Shown here: in pieces, positions 25,912-36,900 of the stretch | How positions within the stretch are numbered: the stretch's first letter is position 1 | How the letters are laid out: every line of letters begins with the position of its first letter | Origin: an uncultured Bacteroidota bacterium | Lineage (GTDB): Bacteria > Bacteroidota > Bacteroidia > Chitinophagales > Chitinophagaceae | Direction: 5' to 3' | Length of the DNA: 41,925 nt | Assembly: GCA_903927185.1 (NCBI GenBank) | Contig: CAIYLW010000004.1 | Span: 1-41,925 of the forward strand | The notes under the pieces: model-generated | Databases searched by the model: none | Told to the model about the DNA's origin: nothing | The model's input: only the letters and a program-made list of their open reading frames with translations | Made by a program: the position numbers and the translations under genes

Positions 25912-26436
25912 TTATTGTCCTCTAACTGCTTCCAAAACTTGGATTTGTTTGCTGGGTTGAGTATAAATATGACCTGAATTGTCTGTCAATTGTAATACCA
26001 ATTCATTAGATTTTATCTGGGTTGCAATATTTTTTTTTGGTTTAATACTGCTGCTATCTTTTCCGATGATTTTTATTTGCCAAACCATTTCATCAGTATA
26101 CTTCACAAGCGTATCCTTTTTCTTTCCTTCTTGTATTATCACAGGCAGGGTAGGCACTTTATCAATTCTTGCCAAATACATTTGTTGTTTAATCCAAACC
26201 CTTTCAATTTTTAAATTGAATACTTTGTTTGTTAACAGGTAAATAAAATATTCGGGGGATTGCACAATGGTATTTGTGGTAATTTCTTTCCCCCCAAGTT
26301 CAATCCTGTTAGTTGGCGCAACACCTGATATATAGCTTCGTTGATAAGATTTTATATGTATAGAGAAAGCAATTTTTTGAGAAAAAACGGCAGAGGCAAT
26401 CATCATTAAACTCATGAACATGATTAGTTTTTTCAT
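25912..26436 (-). CDS. Small exported protein of unknown function, paired with the BNR protein
   Basis: 174 aa with a signal peptide (MKKLIMFMSLMMIASAVFSQ). The mature part is predicted mixed, with many strands and lysines (for example KKNIATQIKSNELVLQL), and has no cysteine or lipobox. I do not recognise the family. It starts 9 nt after the stop of the large BNR/T9SS gene on the same strand and is almost certainly cotranscribed with it, suggesting a related envelope role. Confidence 0.75.
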   Translation of the reverse strand: MKKLIMFMSLMMIASAVFSQKIAFSIHIKSYQRSYISGVAPTNRIELGGKEITTNTIVQSPEYFIYLLTNKVFNLKIERVWIKQQMYLARIDKVPTLPVIIQEGKKKDTLVKYTDEMVWQIKIIGKDSSSIKPKKNIATQIKSNELVLQLTDNSGHIYTQPSKQIQVLEAVRGQ

Positions 26437-26445
26437 GCTTAATAT

Positions 26446-29418
26446 TTATTGTTTGATTATTTTTTGATTGGCCTGATATTTTTTATTATCACTTGTTATT
26501 TGCACCAGATAATTGCCTGCTATTAGACGACTTAAGGGAATTTGCCCACTTCCATAAGCAGCTGTTGTTTGATATACTGATTGACCAAGCATATTATAGA
26601 CCTGCACATTAATAAACTTTATTCCACTAATATTTCCTGCTTGATATTGATATGTTCCTGTACTAACTGTTGGGAAAACTTTCATGAAATTTTTGTCATT
26701 TAGGATAGTTGGATTCAGTGCTGTTGAAAGATTTGGGGTGAAATTTGGTGAACCAATTACGGTATAAAACATTCCATTACCATGAGTTCCAATTAATAAT
26801 GTGTTATCTTCTGGTCGATAATCTAAAGCAGAGATAACAGCATAGTTTAAAACAGAAGCGCCCTCACGAGACCATACAATACTTCCAGCAGGAGTTGAAC
26901 TTAAAGTTTTTCCGATATTTTGAGTAGAATACAATCCTACTGAAGTGCCAATATAATATTCTGTATATGGATTGCCACTAGCATCTTTTCTAGGAACAAT
27001 AGCACAAGACCGATAAGAAGGAAGGTCTAAATTGGCCTCAACATTTGACCAACTTGGTGTGGCAGACTTTGCATTAAAAGTCCAAAACGCGGATACTGTA
27101 TTATAATTAGAAACCACCACCAAAATTTCATTATCGTCATTCGGATTCACGGCAATATCTGCCACATTTCCAGACAATCCATTTGGTGATATATCAATAG
27201 GAATTGTTAAAGCATTTGCATTGGCATAATCATCCATTCTATATAATTTACCGGAGTTAGTTCCAAAATACATACTATGTGAACTTTGGTAACTTCCCCA
27301 AGAAAAATCCATGGCTCGGATTGAAATTGAATTGTCGCCAGGCACCGAATTAAGGGTATTTTCAACACCCAATAGCCGCGTCCATTTACTACTGTCTACA
27401 GTACTGGCTGAATTGGTTTTAAATAATCTATTGAAATTAGTATAAAATAGAATTTCAGAGTTGGCATTACTTAGTTTATAGTTCGTTACAAAATCGCCAT
27501 AACCATTGCTGCTATTGGACATTAGGTCAGTTATTCTAGGTCTAATTAACGCTCCAGGATAAGTTGCGTTATTTAATAATTCATCTCTTGCTACAAGACC
27601 TGATTGAACACCATAATAAGTTAATTGCTGACCAGCGTTTATTTTGGCTATATCTACTGAAACACCGTCGCCACCAACTAGATTTATAAAATCATTAATA
27701 TCCGGACGATCTGAAGTGCGTGGACCAAAGTTTAAAGTGGCATCGCGATACCAGGTTCCATTATCCTGAGCCCCACCCATAAAATTATTTTTACCAATTT
27801 CAGGGTCGATGGCCACTGAATAATATTGTAATGTTTGATAATTAGTCACTTGAGACCATACTACTGTAGTTGCTGTAATATCATTGGTTACCTGTATCCC
27901 TCCATCATTACAAACGAATGCTCTTTTGGAATTAGTGGGATCAAAAACTAAGAAGTGCATATCCGGATGACTATTCGGATAGATATTAGAAGTGAAATCT
28001 GTGTAATATCCTCCAATCCAAGACGTGGTGCTTGCATTGCTAAAGCCATTGGTTGAACGATATAAATTGGTGCCACCCATAAATACGGTGTTTGGATCAT
28101 CGGGTTTAACTACCAATAACATATCGTAACCACCCTGCACCGCTAATGGGTCTGATCCTGTTTTGTTTCCTCCAGGTATATCAGGTGAACTACTTGAAAG
28201 GTTGGTCCATACAGGTGCTCCACTTGTGAAATCTGCTTTAAATAAATCGGCTTCTGGTAATAAACTCGGACTTGCCTGACTCGCTCCATTCTCATACATA
28301 ACGTATAGAATATTATTATTTGAAGGAGCCAGTTCTAATAAAATTCTTCCCCAATCCACATTGGCATCAGCACTTGAATTTATTTTCCATCCTGTTGGGG
28401 TATCTGCAGCACCACCAGCTATTAATGACCATGATCCAACATTACCAGTTGTTGATTGATATACACCTTTGTCGGAATTCTTATTATGAAACGCACAATA
28501 AAATTTACTTCCATCCTTTGTTATCGCAATATCAGTGTTGCCTGTAACATTATTTCCAAGACTGGTACTTTGTTTAACAGTAGTCCAAGTATTACCACCA
28601 TCTGTTGATTTTTTTATGGTACTCACACAGGCCACATATACATCTCCATTTACTGGGTTCACGGCAATTCTATAGACAATATCAAAAACGTTATCAAATA
28701 TTTCAAGGTTTCCTTTTTGGGTTATTGTTAATGGAAACCAAGTTGCTCCATTATCTGTGGATTTGAATAAGCCATTACCTAAATAAAATGCGCCAGATCC
28801 CGATCCACCACTCGCAGAGTTACCTAAAGATTCACCAGTTCCTGCATACCATGTGTCTGGATTACTTGGGTCTTGTGCAAGACAAGTAAGACTGTGTACT
28901 TGCTTGTCTGGTGCTACTAAAGTCCAGTTTAATCCACCATCAGTAGAACGCATCAAACCTCCACTAACACCTCCAGACATGATTACTTTATTGGTAATTC
29001 CATCATATCTTTTGTCAAAAGCAAATGCGCGAGTTCTTCCACCAACATTATTGGGCCCGGCTAAAAAATAGGTATTAGTTGTGGGGCCATTTACTCCAAA
29101 TCCAGTTTGTACAATACCACTGGCGGAGGCTAGTCTTCCTTGGTTTCCAGCAATGGGCATTCTCATTGCTTGTTCTAATTCTAATTTATAAATATTAGCT
29201 GGAATCTTTCCTGTTTTCGGATCTTTTAGCATATCGTAATCGTATTGAAAACGAGCTGCATTCATCTCTTCTCTCTTTTGAGGATTTTCATCCTCTTCAT
29301 CAGATACTTCTATGCCAAATTTATTTTTATGTTCTTTAAGTTCCTTATTCCAATGCCATGCTGCATAAGATAGTCCTAAGATTACTAAAGAAAGGAGGAT
29401 CCCTTTTTTCATTTTCAA
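26446..29418 (-). CDS. BNR-repeat (sialidase/VPS10-like propeller) protein with T9SS type A sorting domain
   Basis: 990 aa. An N-terminal hydrophobic segment (about 5-22) acts as signal or anchor. A charged linker precedes a long propeller region with BNR/Asp-box motifs, STDGGLNWT, STDNGATWF and STDGGNTWT, spread over about residues 150-290, and further blades to about 900. The C-terminal 80 residues (FPTVSTGTYQY..., VQVYNMLGQSVYQT, then AGNYLVQITSDNKKY) form a type A sorting domain for secretion and surface attachment through the type IX system. The catalytic residues of true sialidases are not evident, so glycan binding or a structural role is more likely than hydrolysis. A small exported protein gene follows after 9 nt. 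Confidence 0.88.
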   Translation of the reverse strand: MKMKKGILLSLVILGLSYAAWHWNKELKEHKNKFGIEVSDEEDENPQKREEMNAARFQYDYDMLKDPKTGKIPANIYKLELEQAMRMPIAGNQGRLASASGIVQTGFGVNGPTTNTYFLAGPNNVGGRTRAFAFDKRYDGITNKVIMSGGVSGGLMRSTDGGLNWTLVAPDKQVHSLTCLAQDPSNPDTWYAGTGESLGNSASGGSGSGAFYLGNGLFKSTDNGATWFPLTITQKGNLEIFDNVFDIVYRIAVNPVNGDVYVACVSTIKKSTDGGNTWTTVKQSTSLGNNVTGNTDIAITKDGSKFYCAFHNKNSDKGVYQSTTGNVGSWSLIAGGAADTPTGWKINSSADANVDWGRILLELAPSNNNILYVMYENGASQASPSLLPEADLFKADFTSGAPVWTNLSSSSPDIPGGNKTGSDPLAVQGGYDMLLVVKPDDPNTVFMGGTNLYRSTNGFSNASTTSWIGGYYTDFTSNIYPNSHPDMHFLVFDPTNSKRAFVCNDGGIQVTNDITATTVVWSQVTNYQTLQYYSVAIDPEIGKNNFMGGAQDNGTWYRDATLNFGPRTSDRPDINDFINLVGGDGVSVDIAKINAGQQLTYYGVQSGLVARDELLNNATYPGALIRPRITDLMSNSSNGYGDFVTNYKLSNANSEILFYTNFNRLFKTNSASTVDSSKWTRLLGVENTLNSVPGDNSISIRAMDFSWGSYQSSHSMYFGTNSGKLYRMDDYANANALTIPIDISPNGLSGNVADIAVNPNDDNEILVVVSNYNTVSAFWTFNAKSATPSWSNVEANLDLPSYRSCAIVPRKDASGNPYTEYYIGTSVGLYSTQNIGKTLSSTPAGSIVWSREGASVLNYAVISALDYRPEDNTLLIGTHGNGMFYTVIGSPNFTPNLSTALNPTILNDKNFMKVFPTVSTGTYQYQAGNISGIKFINVQVYNMLGQSVYQTTAAYGSGQIPLSRLIAGNYLVQITSDNKKYQANQKIIKQ

Positions 29419-29463
29419 AAATTGATTATTTATCTAAGATAGAGTATCTGTCATAAACAACAG

Positions 29464-29484
29464 ATGCAACCAAGGAGGTTGCAT
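29464..29484. terminator. Hairpin between the two T9SS cargo genes
   Basis: ATGCAACC-aagga-GGTTGCAT, an 8-bp perfect stem. It lies 22 nt past the subtilisin-family stop on the minus strand. There is no clean U-tract, so it may be a weak terminator, a processing site or an mRNA-stabilising hairpin. Confidence 0.45.
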
Positions 29485-29506
29485 GTTAAATTAATTCAAA
29501 GAGTTC

Positions 29507-32500
29507 TTATTTTTCAATGATCATTTTCTTTAGATAGGTTTTGTTATTATGGCTGAGTTTGAGAATATACATATCAGATCCAAAACTACTCATATCTATT
29601 GTTTTATTATACTTGCCAATGAAACCAGAATAATCCTCTTCATGCACTTTTTGTCCAAGTGAATTAAATATTTCTAGGGTCAAATTTTTCTTAATGTTAA
29701 ATTCAAAACTAATATTTACTAACCCTTTAGAAGGATTTGGAGAAGTTGTTAATTTAATTTCACCAACTAAAATATCATTTAATGCAGTAGCCACTACGTT
29801 GATGAAATTGGAACTTTTTGCACAACCATTTGAATCTGTGATAACTGTTTTGTAAGATCCTGATTTTGTAGGTTTATAATGATCTAAAGTTGCACCACTT
29901 ATTAGTATAGTATCATTGAAAAACCATTGATTTCCAGTTGCTGTATTGCTAGTTAATGAATCTGCCACTTGAGTAATTACAGGACTAGTAGTAGAGGCTG
30001 GAATTACTGCAGTACGGGCACTTACGCAATCATTGGTGTTTATCTTTATATTATAAAGCCAATAATAAAAATTTTGATAATTTTTCGGAAGTGCAGTAGT
30101 GGCTGCACTATTACCTGTAATGGAAAGTACATTTGGAAGACTAAAGGGATAAGGATTTGGACTAACCCCATTATTTCTAAATATGGAAGCACCACCCTGA
30201 CAATCGATAATAATAATATGATTACCGATGGTAGGAACTGGAAGATTCAAAGTATAAATAGCACCAGTATCTGATGCATTATTAATGGTTGAAGTTGAAC
30301 CGTCTGCATTTGCAGGAGTTGGATTAGGCATAGTGGGGTATACTGAAATAGCCACACTTGAAATGGGGGTGTAGCTATAACTACTATGACTTGCATCTGA
30401 CCAAGAACCGAAATCTGCTAAAGTAAAAGTAATTGTACCTGGATAGGCAATAAATAATCTGGCAGTTTCTATTGTAAGTGGTACTGTATTATTAATATTA
30501 ACAAACTGTCCACTAAAGGCATTATAACCACCGTTTGGATAAATCATTTTATTATTAAGTCCCAAACTGCCTCTAAATTCTTTACCTACATAGAAGGTAT
30601 TATTTGAAGGAATATTCGAAGTAGTTACATTATAACCTGTTGCAAAAGGTGTTCCTCCAGTAGGTGTGGTATACCAAAAGTAGTTCGATGCTAAAATAGG
30701 GTTACTCACGTTTAATACGGCATTGTTTCCGCATATAGTTCCAGAAGCTACTGGACCTGCTTGATTAGTAGCAGTAGTAATAGTTGTTGTATTACTATTG
30801 TTTGATTGATTTTGATCTGTTGCAAGATTTACTGAACTAGTAATTGTATAAGTAGTATTTGGAAGGCTAGTATAAGGTGTTGTAAAAGTGTAATCTACCA
30901 TTCCTAATGCGGGAATAGTTAATGGGTACAAAGTGCTTACACTTAAAACATTTGTGCTGCCATTATTAATCTGCAAACTAATGGGCACATTTGATTGATC
31001 AATGGCGCCATTATTTTTTATGGAGATAGACACGTACTGACTATCCACGCCACAACTTCCAGCTGAGGGTATTAGTAATTGGTTAAGACTTAAATCGTTT
31101 GATGGGTTTACAACATGCAATCTTAAATCAGTTGTTTCGCCATTTGCATAAGTGCCGCAACCTAATACTGTTGAGGAGTCATTTGTTTCTTGAACTATGA
31201 TTCGCATCAAATATAAATTGTCAATGGGTAAACTTGATCTGGTGATGATATTTCCAGTTAAAACTCCTGATGAAGAAGACATTACTGTGCTACTAGTAAC
31301 TTGTTCATTTGTTTCAAATTGTCCGTTGCTATTATAATCGATAAATGCTTTTACCACCCTTGGATTGGCACTCAGATCACAGGTTCCAGTTTTAATATAG
31401 AATGGAATGGTTTGTGCAGATTCTATATCTACGCTAACATTTGTATTATCGGTATAAGTAGTACAGGTTTTATGATTACTGTAGTTAAATGTTTTGAATG
31501 AAATGCTATCAATTCTTGCGCCTGAAGTGTTAATAGCATAAGACGGACAACTGGAAACACCTCCCACACCACTCACTAATAAAGAATAAGCTTGTTGTCC
31601 TCTTTGTAAATTTCCTTTGTGCGAAACTATAATTGTATAAGATTGTCCGGGTACAGCACTATCAACCGTAATTTTTTCTACGTTATCCAGCACGTTATCA
31701 CCTTGAATAGCCACATTATCTGGGTTTACTGGATCTAATACCCAGGGCATATAAGTCTTGCCTCCTTTTAAAATCCGAATATCAAGATCGTTGATTAATT
31801 TTCTGGAAGGATTGTTCAACATATTTGTTTGGTCTACCGAACCCGGAGGATCGGTCCAACTAATAGTTGCAATCAAGGGTCCAACACCTGATGCAATTAC
31901 ATTATAACTTGCCGTATTGCCATTTACTAAAGTGTTTTCATATAATAAATGATTGCTGGTACTTGCATTATTAGTTGGGATAGCAGCAGTTAAAACTGAC
32001 GCTGCTTTCTCTACATTTAATAATCCCCAACCATATTGATAATCTGGTCCATCTGCTGGGCCAGCTTCGTCAACAGTATGAATAGCTAAGCCTTTTAAAG
32101 TAGCTGATCGAAGAAACTGTCCGGGTTTTAATTTGTTATAGTATTCCTGTAACAATAATAAAGAGCCGGTTACATTGGGCGTTGACATAGATGTGCCCGA
32201 CATTGTTGCATAACTATTATTACCAGACGCAATAGTGGATAACACATCAACTCCATCTGCAACAAGATCTGGTTTAATTCTTCCATCATCTGTAGGGCCG
32301 AAATTGCTGAAGTAGGCAATTTTGGCATCTTCTTTTCTAGAGTAGCCACTTAGAATACCTTCTATAGCACCAACTGTTAAAATATTTTTTGCATTTCCAT
32401 CCCAGGGGATTGTATTATAAGAACTATTATCGCTTATCCCTATTGGGCGAGTGCCGGCGTTTACCATTTGATTTAAACTGTCGAATCTGTAATAAACATC

Positions 32501-33316
32501 ACCAACTGCAGGTCCATTTTCTCCACGATTATTTCCAGCAGCTTTAACAATTAAATAGTTTGGCGCATTGTATGCTATAGAATCTAAGAGTTGAGCATCA
32601 GTACTATAGTATCCAAATTTATAATCTTCTGTTTCTTTGGGCCTACCATAAAATTCCCAACGATTTAAACCAGCATTAAAACTCCAACCTGAAATGATTC
32701 CATAGGAGTGATTTGATAATAAAAGATTGGAAGCCTCCCCCATCATTTCTGAAATGTCGTTATTGAAATCATAAGCAATAATACCCTGCATTCCATAGGC
32801 CATACCTTTTGCTAGTGGGTTAATTCCAGTGGCTATCATAGTGCCGGCCACGTGAGTAGAATGATCTTCGGTAGTTGCAGGTTGATCCTTCTGTGTAATT
32901 CTACCATTTAACTCCACATGTGTAGGTAATACTCTTCCCTCATCCCAAATAGCCAGTTTATTTTTAATGGAAGGGGAAGATCCACTTAATCCTAATCCAC
33001 TATTTCCACCCGGCCATAATTGATTGGCTCTAGTGGTTGCTGCTGCAACGATATTATTTTGATTGATATAGTATTTTGGAAAACCAAGAAAATCAACACC
33101 TACCAGTCTCCCTATTTTCCCATCCTTGTTTTTTATAGATATTTGCCAGCCCTTTTCTTTAGCAAGTGTCATAGCTTTAGCATAGTTGGCATTTTCAACT
33201 AATCTAAACCCATGCCCAGCTCTTTCTAATAATTCGCTGTTTGTAGTTAATTGAGCAATTCCTTTGATTGAAAAAAGCCCAAGAAAAACTATTAACATTT
33301 TCAACCTATACATCAT
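29507..33316 (-). CDS. Subtilisin-family (S8) serine protease with GEVED and T9SS sorting domains
   Basis: 1269 aa. After a signal peptide (about 1-21) and a propeptide-like region, the S8 domain (about 115-445) carries the full triad: Asp125 (IWDEGRV), His152 (DHSTHVAGT) and Ser376 (SGTSMSTP), with oxyanion Asn262 (AAGNNRGENG). Then come a pre-peptidase-like beta-sandwich, a GEVED domain (about 600-730; AFIDYNSNGQFETNEQV), CARDB/Ig-like repeats, and a C-terminal type A sorting domain (SPNPSKGLVNISF, LEIFNSLGQKVHEED, then DMYILKLSHNN). It should be secreted by the type IX system and act outside the cell as a protease or adhesin-protease. Its start region faces the small lipoprotein gene. Confidence 0.94.
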   Translation of the reverse strand: MMYRLKMLIVFLGLFSIKGIAQLTTNSELLERAGHGFRLVENANYAKAMTLAKEKGWQISIKNKDGKIGRLVGVDFLGFPKYYINQNNIVAAATTRANQLWPGGNSGLGLSGSSPSIKNKLAIWDEGRVLPTHVELNGRITQKDQPATTEDHSTHVAGTMIATGINPLAKGMAYGMQGIIAYDFNNDISEMMGEASNLLLSNHSYGIISGWSFNAGLNRWEFYGRPKETEDYKFGYYSTDAQLLDSIAYNAPNYLIVKAAGNNRGENGPAVGDVYYRFDSLNQMVNAGTRPIGISDNSSYNTIPWDGNAKNILTVGAIEGILSGYSRKEDAKIAYFSNFGPTDDGRIKPDLVADGVDVLSTIASGNNSYATMSGTSMSTPNVTGSLLLLQEYYNKLKPGQFLRSATLKGLAIHTVDEAGPADGPDYQYGWGLLNVEKAASVLTAAIPTNNASTSNHLLYENTLVNGNTASYNVIASGVGPLIATISWTDPPGSVDQTNMLNNPSRKLINDLDIRILKGGKTYMPWVLDPVNPDNVAIQGDNVLDNVEKITVDSAVPGQSYTIIVSHKGNLQRGQQAYSLLVSGVGGVSSCPSYAINTSGARIDSISFKTFNYSNHKTCTTYTDNTNVSVDIESAQTIPFYIKTGTCDLSANPRVVKAFIDYNSNGQFETNEQVTSSTVMSSSSGVLTGNIITRSSLPIDNLYLMRIIVQETNDSSTVLGCGTYANGETTDLRLHVVNPSNDLSLNQLLIPSAGSCGVDSQYVSISIKNNGAIDQSNVPISLQINNGSTNVLSVSTLYPLTIPALGMVDYTFTTPYTSLPNTTYTITSSVNLATDQNQSNNSNTTTITTATNQAGPVASGTICGNNAVLNVSNPILASNYFWYTTPTGGTPFATGYNVTTSNIPSNNTFYVGKEFRGSLGLNNKMIYPNGGYNAFSGQFVNINNTVPLTIETARLFIAYPGTITFTLADFGSWSDASHSSYSYTPISSVAISVYPTMPNPTPANADGSTSTINNASDTGAIYTLNLPVPTIGNHIIIIDCQGGASIFRNNGVSPNPYPFSLPNVLSITGNSAATTALPKNYQNFYYWLYNIKINTNDCVSARTAVIPASTTSPVITQVADSLTSNTATGNQWFFNDTILISGATLDHYKPTKSGSYKTVITDSNGCAKSSNFINVVATALNDILVGEIKLTTSPNPSKGLVNISFEFNIKKNLTLEIFNSLGQKVHEEDYSGFIGKYNKTIDMSSFGSDMYILKLSHNNKTYLKKMIIEK

Positions 33317-33398
33317 GACGGATTATTATATATTTATAAGGGATACTTATCATATGATCTATTTAAAATTAAGATACCGTTCAACCCTAAAATGTAGT

Positions 33399-33860
33399 AT
33401 GAAGCCGCTTTTTCCCCTCATCGTAACAACTACAATACTCACTTCCTGTTTATTCACAAAAAAGCTGAGTATTACTTCAGCTAGTCAGGGAATAAAGGGT
33501 TATGTTATTGAAAACCAAGGAAATCGGATGCCAATGAAAGGAATTCAGCAGAAAATTTCCATAGGTTTTGCCTGTACGATTTTAGTTTATGAACCCACAT
33601 CGATAAACGAAACAATCCCTAATAATATTTCAAACGTTTATGAAATAATTCGTACAAAACTTGTTAAGTTAGTAGATACGGATTCAAGTGGCCATTTTTC
33701 TATGGATCTGCCAGTAGGGAAATATTCCCTTTTTATAAGGTTGGGAAATAAATATTATGCTAATTTATTTAACCAATACAACCAAATAGGCTTGTTTGAG
33801 GTATTACCAAACAAATATACGGAAGCTAAATTGACATTGAGTAGGGCTGCAACCTATTGA
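33399..33860 (+). CDS. Small lipoprotein with a carboxypeptidase-regulatory-like fold
   Basis: 153 aa from the ATG at 33399, which yields a lipoprotein signal peptide, MKPLFPLIVTTTILTSC, with lipobox LTSC (Cys17). Earlier in-frame starts overlap the divergent protease gene and give no signal peptide. The mature part begins with IKGYVIENQGNRMPMKG and later has DSSGHFSMDLPVGKYSLFIRLG, the strand pattern of transthyretin-like/CarboxypepD_reg beta-sandwiches. The role is unknown, perhaps a periplasmic accessory lipoprotein. The mfd gene follows on the same strand after 53 nt with its own promoter box. Confidence 0.78.
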   Translation: MKPLFPLIVTTTILTSCLFTKKLSITSASQGIKGYVIENQGNRMPMKGIQQKISIGFACTILVYEPTSINETIPNNISNVYEIIRTKLVKLVDTDSSGHFSMDLPVGKYSLFIRLGNKYYANLFNQYNQIGLFEVLPNKYTEAKLTLSRAATY

Positions 33861-33867
33861 TTCATCC

Positions 33868-33875
33868 TATATTTG
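33868..33875 (+). promoter_or_regulatory. -7 box (TATATTTG) for mfd
   Basis: TATATTTG matches TAnnTTTG, 8 nt after the lipoprotein stop and 38 nt before the mfd start. It suggests independent transcription of mfd. No clear -33 TTG at the usual spacing. Confidence 0.4.
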
Positions 33876-33913
33876 CAAACCTTTCGAGAAAGTAGGTGTT
33901 AATCCTGTAAGGG

Positions 33914-36900
33914 ATGTTTGATGTTATGAATATTGGTGAATTGTTAGAGAAGTATCAAAAATCACCCCGCCTTTTTCAATTGGCGGACAGGCTATCTATT
34001 GTCCAACGTATCCAGCAAAGCGATATTCAAAAGATTTTTCTAAAAAATTTACAGGGGAGTAGTGCTGAGTTTATCGTGAGCAGTGTATTTATGAACGAAG
34101 CTTGTTCACAGCTAAATCATTTGGTGGTTCTCAATGATGCGGAAGAGGCAGCCTATTTTCAAAATACGCTGGAGAATCTTACCAATGCTTTGGACCTTTT
34201 TTATTTTCCCTCTTCTTTTAAAAATAGAAAAAACTTTCGCCTACTCAACAGCTCCCATGTGATGTTGAGAACAGAAACTTTAACAAAACTTTCAGGAGGG
34301 GGAAATAAAAAAATTATTGTTACCTATCCTGAAGCACTTTTCGAAAAAGTGGTACTTCCCAAAACATTAACTGGTAATATTATACATATTAAAGTGAATG
34401 AAACCATTCAGTTAAATAACCTGATGGAATTATTTGTGATGTATGGATTTCAAAGGACCGATTTTGTGTATGAACCCGGTCAGTTTGCACTTCGCGGAGG
34501 TATTCTAGATATTTATTCTTATGGTAACGAAAAACCATATCGGGTAGAGTTATTCGGCAATGAAGTAGATAGTATTCGAATCTTTGATCCTGAAACTCAG
34601 CTAAGTGAGAGAAAATTATTACAGGTAAATATTATACCTAATGTAGAAACTCAATTTGAAACGGGCGAGAAAGTTTCTTTACTTGAATTTCTTCCGGAAA
34701 ATACTGTGGTTTGGTTGAAAGATTGGGACGTTATTAGTGGAAAAATTGAACAGCAGGAAGAAGAATTAGATGGCTTTATGGGTTTGGTGGAAGATGGATA
34801 TCGCATGAACAATTCTGATGAAGAAGATGATTCACGTGTTGTGAAAACGGTTACAAAAGAAGATTTTGTTTCAGCAAATACCATTAAAGAATTATTAACA
34901 AGTAGAGATATAGTTGAGTTTGGATATAGGCCTCATTTGTCGAGTTTTGAAATAGAATTTGATACCAGAATACAACCTTCCTTTAATAGACAATTTGATC
35001 TTTTAATAAAAGATTTGAAATCACATGAGACTGCAGGTTATGATATTTACATTTTTGCAGAACAGGCGCGCCAATTAGAACGATTAAGTAGCATCTTTAC
35101 TGATTTACAAACAGATATTCAGTTTGTACCCATTGCAACAAGTATTCATGAGGGTTTTATTGATGAAGACCTGAAAGTAGTTTGTTATACCGATCACCAA
35201 ATATTTCAACGGTATCATAAATATAAAGTCAAGCAAGCCTATAATAAAAATAAGGCCTTAACGCTAAAAACCTTGCGTGACTTGCAACCTGGCGACTATG
35301 TAACACATATGGATCATGGAGTTGGCACCTATAGTGGATTGCAGAAGATTGAGATTAATGGGAAGATTCAGGAAGCAGTAAGAATTATTTATAAGGATAG
35401 TGACATCCTTTATGTGAACATCAATTCCCTCCATAAAATTTCTAAATATACTGGTAAGGAAGGAACAGTTCCTAAGATCAACAAATTGGGTTCCGATGTT
35501 TGGAATAAACTAAAAGAAAAAACCAAAACAAAGGTTAAAGAAATTGCATTCGATCTGATTAAATTATACGCACAAAGAAAAGCGCAAGAAGGCTTTGCGC
35601 ATGCTCCGGATACTTATATGCAAACTGAATTGGAAGCTTCCTTTATTTATGAAGACACACCTGATCAGAGTAAAGCAACTGCCGATGTGAAGAAAGATAT
35701 GGAGAGCCCCTCACCAATGGATCGGTTGGTTTGTGGCGATGTTGGTTTTGGTAAAACAGAAGTGGCCATTCGTGCTGCTTTTAAAAGCTGTGTGGATGGA
35801 AAACAAGCAGCTGTTTTGGTGCCTACCACTATACTTGCATTTCAACACTATAAAACATTTAAGGATCGACTAAAAGATTTTCCAGTTACAGTAGATTATA
35901 TTAACCGATTTAAGTCGGCAAAAGAAAAGAAAGATACACTTCAACGATTAGAAGAAGGGAAAATTGATATCATAATTGGTACCCACGGTTTATTAGGTAA
36001 AGAAGTAAAATTCAAAAACCTAGGTATCATGGTAATTGATGAAGAGCAGAAATTTGGAGTGGGACATAAAGAGAAATTGAAAACACTGAAAACTAATGTT
36101 GATTGCCTAACACTTACTGCTACGCCAATTCCACGTACACTTCAATTTAGTTTGATGGGTGCAAGAGATTTAAGTATCATGAATACGCCGCCTCCAAATA
36201 GACAGCCTATTCAAACAGAAGTACAAGTGTTTAATCAGGATATTATTCGGGATTCCATTTATTATGAAACTGAAAGAGGTGGGCAGGTTTTCTTTATTCA
36301 TAATAGAGTGAATGGTCTTGCAGAAATGTGCGCAATGATTCAAGGATTATGTCCCGATTTAAGTATTGGATTTGCACACGGACAGTTAGAGGGGCATGAA
36401 TTAGAAGAACGAATATTGGATTTCATTGATCGTAAATATGATGTATTGGTTTGTACCAATATTGTAGAAAGTGGTGTTGATATTCCGAATGTAAATACAA
36501 TAATCATTAATAATGCACACCATTTTGGATTAAGCGATTTACATCAGTTACGAGGAAGAGTAGGAAGAAGTAATAAAAAAGCATTCTGTTATTTATTAGG
36601 TCCTCCGATGAGTAGTTTACCAACCGATAGTAGAAAGCGTTTACAAACATTAGAACAGTTTAGTGATTTAGGAAGTGGCTTTCAAATTGCCATGCGCGAT
36701 TTAGATATACGAGGCGCTGGTAATATGTTGGGTGGTGAGCAAAGTGGTTTTATGGCTGAGATTGGTTTTGAAATGTATCAGAAAATTTTAGAAGAAGCTA
36801 TTCGAGAGCTGAAACGTACAGAGTTCAAAGAATTATTTAAAGATGAGATTAGTAAACAAGATGATTTTGTAATCGATTGTACCATTGATACAGATCTAGA

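Noticed and set aside
33264..33398. A 45-residue N-terminal extension of the small lipoprotein
   Set aside because: It overlaps the start of the divergent protease gene and would bury the lipoprotein signal peptide.
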